64,000 nt of DNA from Bacteroidales bacterium (GTDB taxonomy: Bacteria > Bacteroidota > Bacteroidia > Bacteroidales > UBA932), in NCBI GenBank assembly GCA_017398125.1, contig JAFQHE010000070.1:1-64000 (forward strand), read 5' to 3'. Position numbers and translations under genes: made by a program. Within the stretch, counting starts at the first letter, position 1, and each line of letters starts with the position of its first letter. Positions 62,072 to 64,000 of this stretch are shown here, in pieces. Under the pieces are notes generated by a model. It was not told the DNA's origin and ran no database searches. It saw only the letters and a program-made list of their open reading frames with translations.

Positions 62072-62103
62072 CTCAGTTTTTTTAATTATTTTTGTTATTT
62101 AAA

Positions 62104-64000
62104 ATGCATTTATTCCACAATTTTATCAAAACGCTGAAAAAAATATTTGTATGGCTCCTTATTGCCCTGATAACCATTCAGGTCACAGGATATATTGCGC
62201 TGCAGTTTCCTGCAACGCAAACACTTATCATTAAGGAGATTGTAAAGGTTGCATCAAAGCAAATCAACGGTAAGATTGATATTGGAAAGATATATTTCAC
62301 CTTTTTCAACAAGGTAATCCTTCAGGACGTAACAATTGTATCTACAGAACAATCGGCACTCCTTGACTCGTTGAAACACAACTTCCACCAGACCGACACA
62401 CTTCTGCACTGCGGCAAAATCTCAGTATCATTGAAGAGTACAGAGCTTATGAAACTCAAGGTAAGGCTCAACCGCATATATATTGAGGATGGATTGTTTG
62501 CCATTCAGAATGAGGGCGGACAGGGAATGACCAACCTTTCGAGAATATTCAAAATTGATCCCAATAGAGAGAGGGACACTACTAAAAAGGGAATTCCAAT
62601 CAATCTTTTGGCCAACTCTTTAAAAATCAAAAATTTCAGATTTATACTGAATAATCCCGACAAATACATTCCCAAAGGGGACAGCATCATAAATTTCACA
62701 AACCTTGATGTACGCAATATAAACATTGATATAAACAATGTAAGAGTTGAAAGGGATACAATATTTGGACGTATCAAAAATATAAGTGGCTGTGACAAAA
62801 GCGGATTTGCATTAAGGGAACTCAACGGCAACATAGAACTGAGTTCAACAGAGGCCCGTATCAAAGACCTCATACTTGCCGACAACTATACCAGAGTAAT
62901 TGCAAACTATTTCAGCATGAAATACTCCTCTCCAAGGGATTTGGGAGAATTTACCGAACTTGTAAAACTCGGGGTTGAACTTAATGACTCATATCTAAGT
63001 TTCAAGACAATAGGCAGAATTGCCCCAAGTCTTTACAACAGCACTTTGGGTTTGTTCATAAGTGGTAAGGTAAGCGGTCCCGTTTGTGATCTGAGAAGCA
63101 AGTCAATCCAGGTCAAATCCAAATCAGGAGATACATTCCTTGATGTTTCTGTCCGAATGACCGGTCTTCCTGACATTGAGCAGACCATGTCAGTTGTTGA
63201 GATCAACAATTGCCACACCACCAGCAACGATGTTTCACGAGTTGTAGGGGCAATTAACGGAAAATCAGGCATTGAGTTCTTCAAGAGACTTGCACCTGAC
63301 ATCAAGTACATGTTCAAAGGATCTCTTATCGGCCTACCCGATGACTTTGTTGCACACGGTCTGCTCACTTCAAAAGCTGGAGATATTGATGTAGACATCT
63401 TGCTCAAAAATGATCTGAAACTCAATGGCTTTGTAATTAAGGGAAATGTTGTGAGCCATAACTTTGACGTGGGCAAAGTCATCTCGGCTAAAGCACTTGG
63501 AGAGCTTGATATGAAGGGTTCAATATCTGCCCTTGTAACAAAGCGTAGCGGAATCTCCCTCTCCATTGACAGTGTAAAGATTGACAAACTTGGATTTAAC
63601 GGTTACAACTATTCAAACATCACAGCGGTAGGAAAATACAATAACCGCTATTTTGACGGAAGGATTGTCTGCCATGACCCCAATCTTGACTTCAGATTCC
63701 AAGGTCTATTCTCATTTGACACAAAAAAGGAGAGCCGCTATAACTTCTTTGCAGATGTTCCCCATGCCAATCTTGCCGCACTCAATATTGATAACAGAGA
63801 CACAATATCTGTAATGGGCTTGCGTACTATTGCCAATTTTACCACCACCTCACAAAAGGATATAGTGGGAAATATAAATGTAACCAATGCTACATACAGA
63901 AACAGCAATGGTGAACACAAGCTTGGCCCAATAAAACTTACATCACATGCAGGAAACAGAAGCTACAACATTCTGCTTACAGCTCCTTTCATTGATGCGG
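62104..64000 (+). CDS. TamB-like translocation/assembly protein, 3' end outside window
   Basis: The frame is open from the ATG at 62104 to the window edge (632 codons). A basic N-terminus and one membrane helix (FVWLLIALITIQVTGYIAL, about residues 15-33) anchor it to the inner membrane. The rest is a long run of beta-strand-like repeats with DxxxIxNLxxxxIN patterns (INNVRVERDTIFGRIKNIS and others), as in the AsmA/TamB proteins that span the periplasm and carry lipids between membranes. Full-length relatives are about 1,400-1,700 residues, so more than half is missing here. The C-terminal TamB domain cannot be checked. Confidence 0.82.
   Translation, partial: MHLFHNFIKTLKKIFVWLLIALITIQVTGYIALQFPATQTLIIKEIVKVASKQINGKIDIGKIYFTFFNKVILQDVTIVSTEQSALLDSLKHNFHQTDTLLHCGKISVSLKSTELMKLKVRLNRIYIEDGLFAIQNEGGQGMTNLSRIFKIDPNRERDTTKKGIPINLLANSLKIKNFRFILNNPDKYIPKGDSIINFTNLDVRNINIDINNVRVERDTIFGRIKNISGCDKSGFALRELNGNIELSSTEARIKDLILADNYTRVIANYFSMKYSSPRDLGEFTELVKLGVELNDSYLSFKTIGRIAPSLYNSTLGLFISGKVSGPVCDLRSKSIQVKSKSGDTFLDVSVRMTGLPDIEQTMSVVEINNCHTTSNDVSRVVGAINGKSGIEFFKRLAPDIKYMFKGSLIGLPDDFVAHGLLTSKAGDIDVDILLKNDLKLNGFVIKGNVVSHNFDVGKVISAKALGELDMKGSISALVTKRSGISLSIDSVKIDKLGFNGYNYSNITAVGKYNNRYFDGRIVCHDPNLDFRFQGLFSFDTKKESRYNFFADVPHANLAALNIDNRDTISVMGLRTIANFTTTSQKDIVGNINVTNATYRNSNGEHKLGPIKLTSHAGNRSYNILLTAPFIDA

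Overview
The window reads as chromosomal DNA of an anaerobic member of the Bacteroidales (phylum Bacteroidota). The evidence is lineage-typical gene content: a V-type ATPase operon with DUF2764 between subunits E and A, a methylmalonyl-CoA decarboxylase operon whose OadG subunit carries a lamin-tail domain, DUF4301, a KPN_02809-type metallopeptidase, and many lipoproteins. It is supported by the Bacteroidota promoter form TTTG-N19/20-TAnnTTTG upstream of many genes and by scarce Shine-Dalgarno sequences. I cannot fix the genus. No rRNA, tRNA, CRISPR array, insertion sequence or prophage was seen.

Layout. 1-9 kb: a partial chloramphenicol-acetyltransferase-like gene, an SDR oxidoreductase, an orphan PTS IIC-like permease, a secreted GH3 enzyme, a small lipoprotein with a Nudix hydrolase, an esterase, a class C beta-lactamase-like hydrolase and a GNAT acetyltransferase. 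9-20 kb: proC, an M28 peptidase lipoprotein, ypfJ, a possible PD-(D/E)xK nuclease-like protein, an aldehyde dehydrogenase, pyrophosphatase, then an unusual minus-strand run (PIG-L deacetylase, a 758-residue EF-hand-like membrane protein, an Mpv17-like membrane protein), and an AlkD-like glycosylase. 20-32 kb: potABCD, aquaporin, mnmD, a nitroreductase-like protein, DUF4301-pdxB, DciA/DUF721-recF, then TPR and YebC genes. 33-35 kb: an LtaS-like phosphotransferase facing away from the next operon.

35-47.6 kb is the core of the window. A methylmalonyl-CoA epimerase plus Na+-pumping decarboxylase operon (mce-mmdA-oadG-mmdC-mmdB) is followed by a V-type ATPase operon (E-DUF2764-A-B-D-I-K). The K subunit keeps the residues that bind Na+ in the Enterococcus hirae ring. 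With a NhaC-type Na+/H+ antiporter at 57 kb, the region looks like a sodium-energetics neighbourhood serving the succinate-to-propionate pathway.

47.7-64 kb: glmM with a NamZ-like muramidase (cell-wall amino sugars), a Bax-inhibitor-1-like protein, zinc-free L31, a five-gene run (TIGR02757, M14 carboxypeptidase, TldD, TldE/PmbA, NhaC), slyD, an FAD dehydrogenase, tsaD, and the 5' part of a TamB-like gene cut by the window edge.

Most genes are ordinary housekeeping or accessory genes. The points I would examine first are the Na+-type V-ATPase with no F or C gene, the hairpin just before the K gene, the inactivated beta-lactamase-like domain on the GH3 enzyme, the EF-hand-like/Mpv17-like operon, and PotD with a C-terminal membrane anchor.
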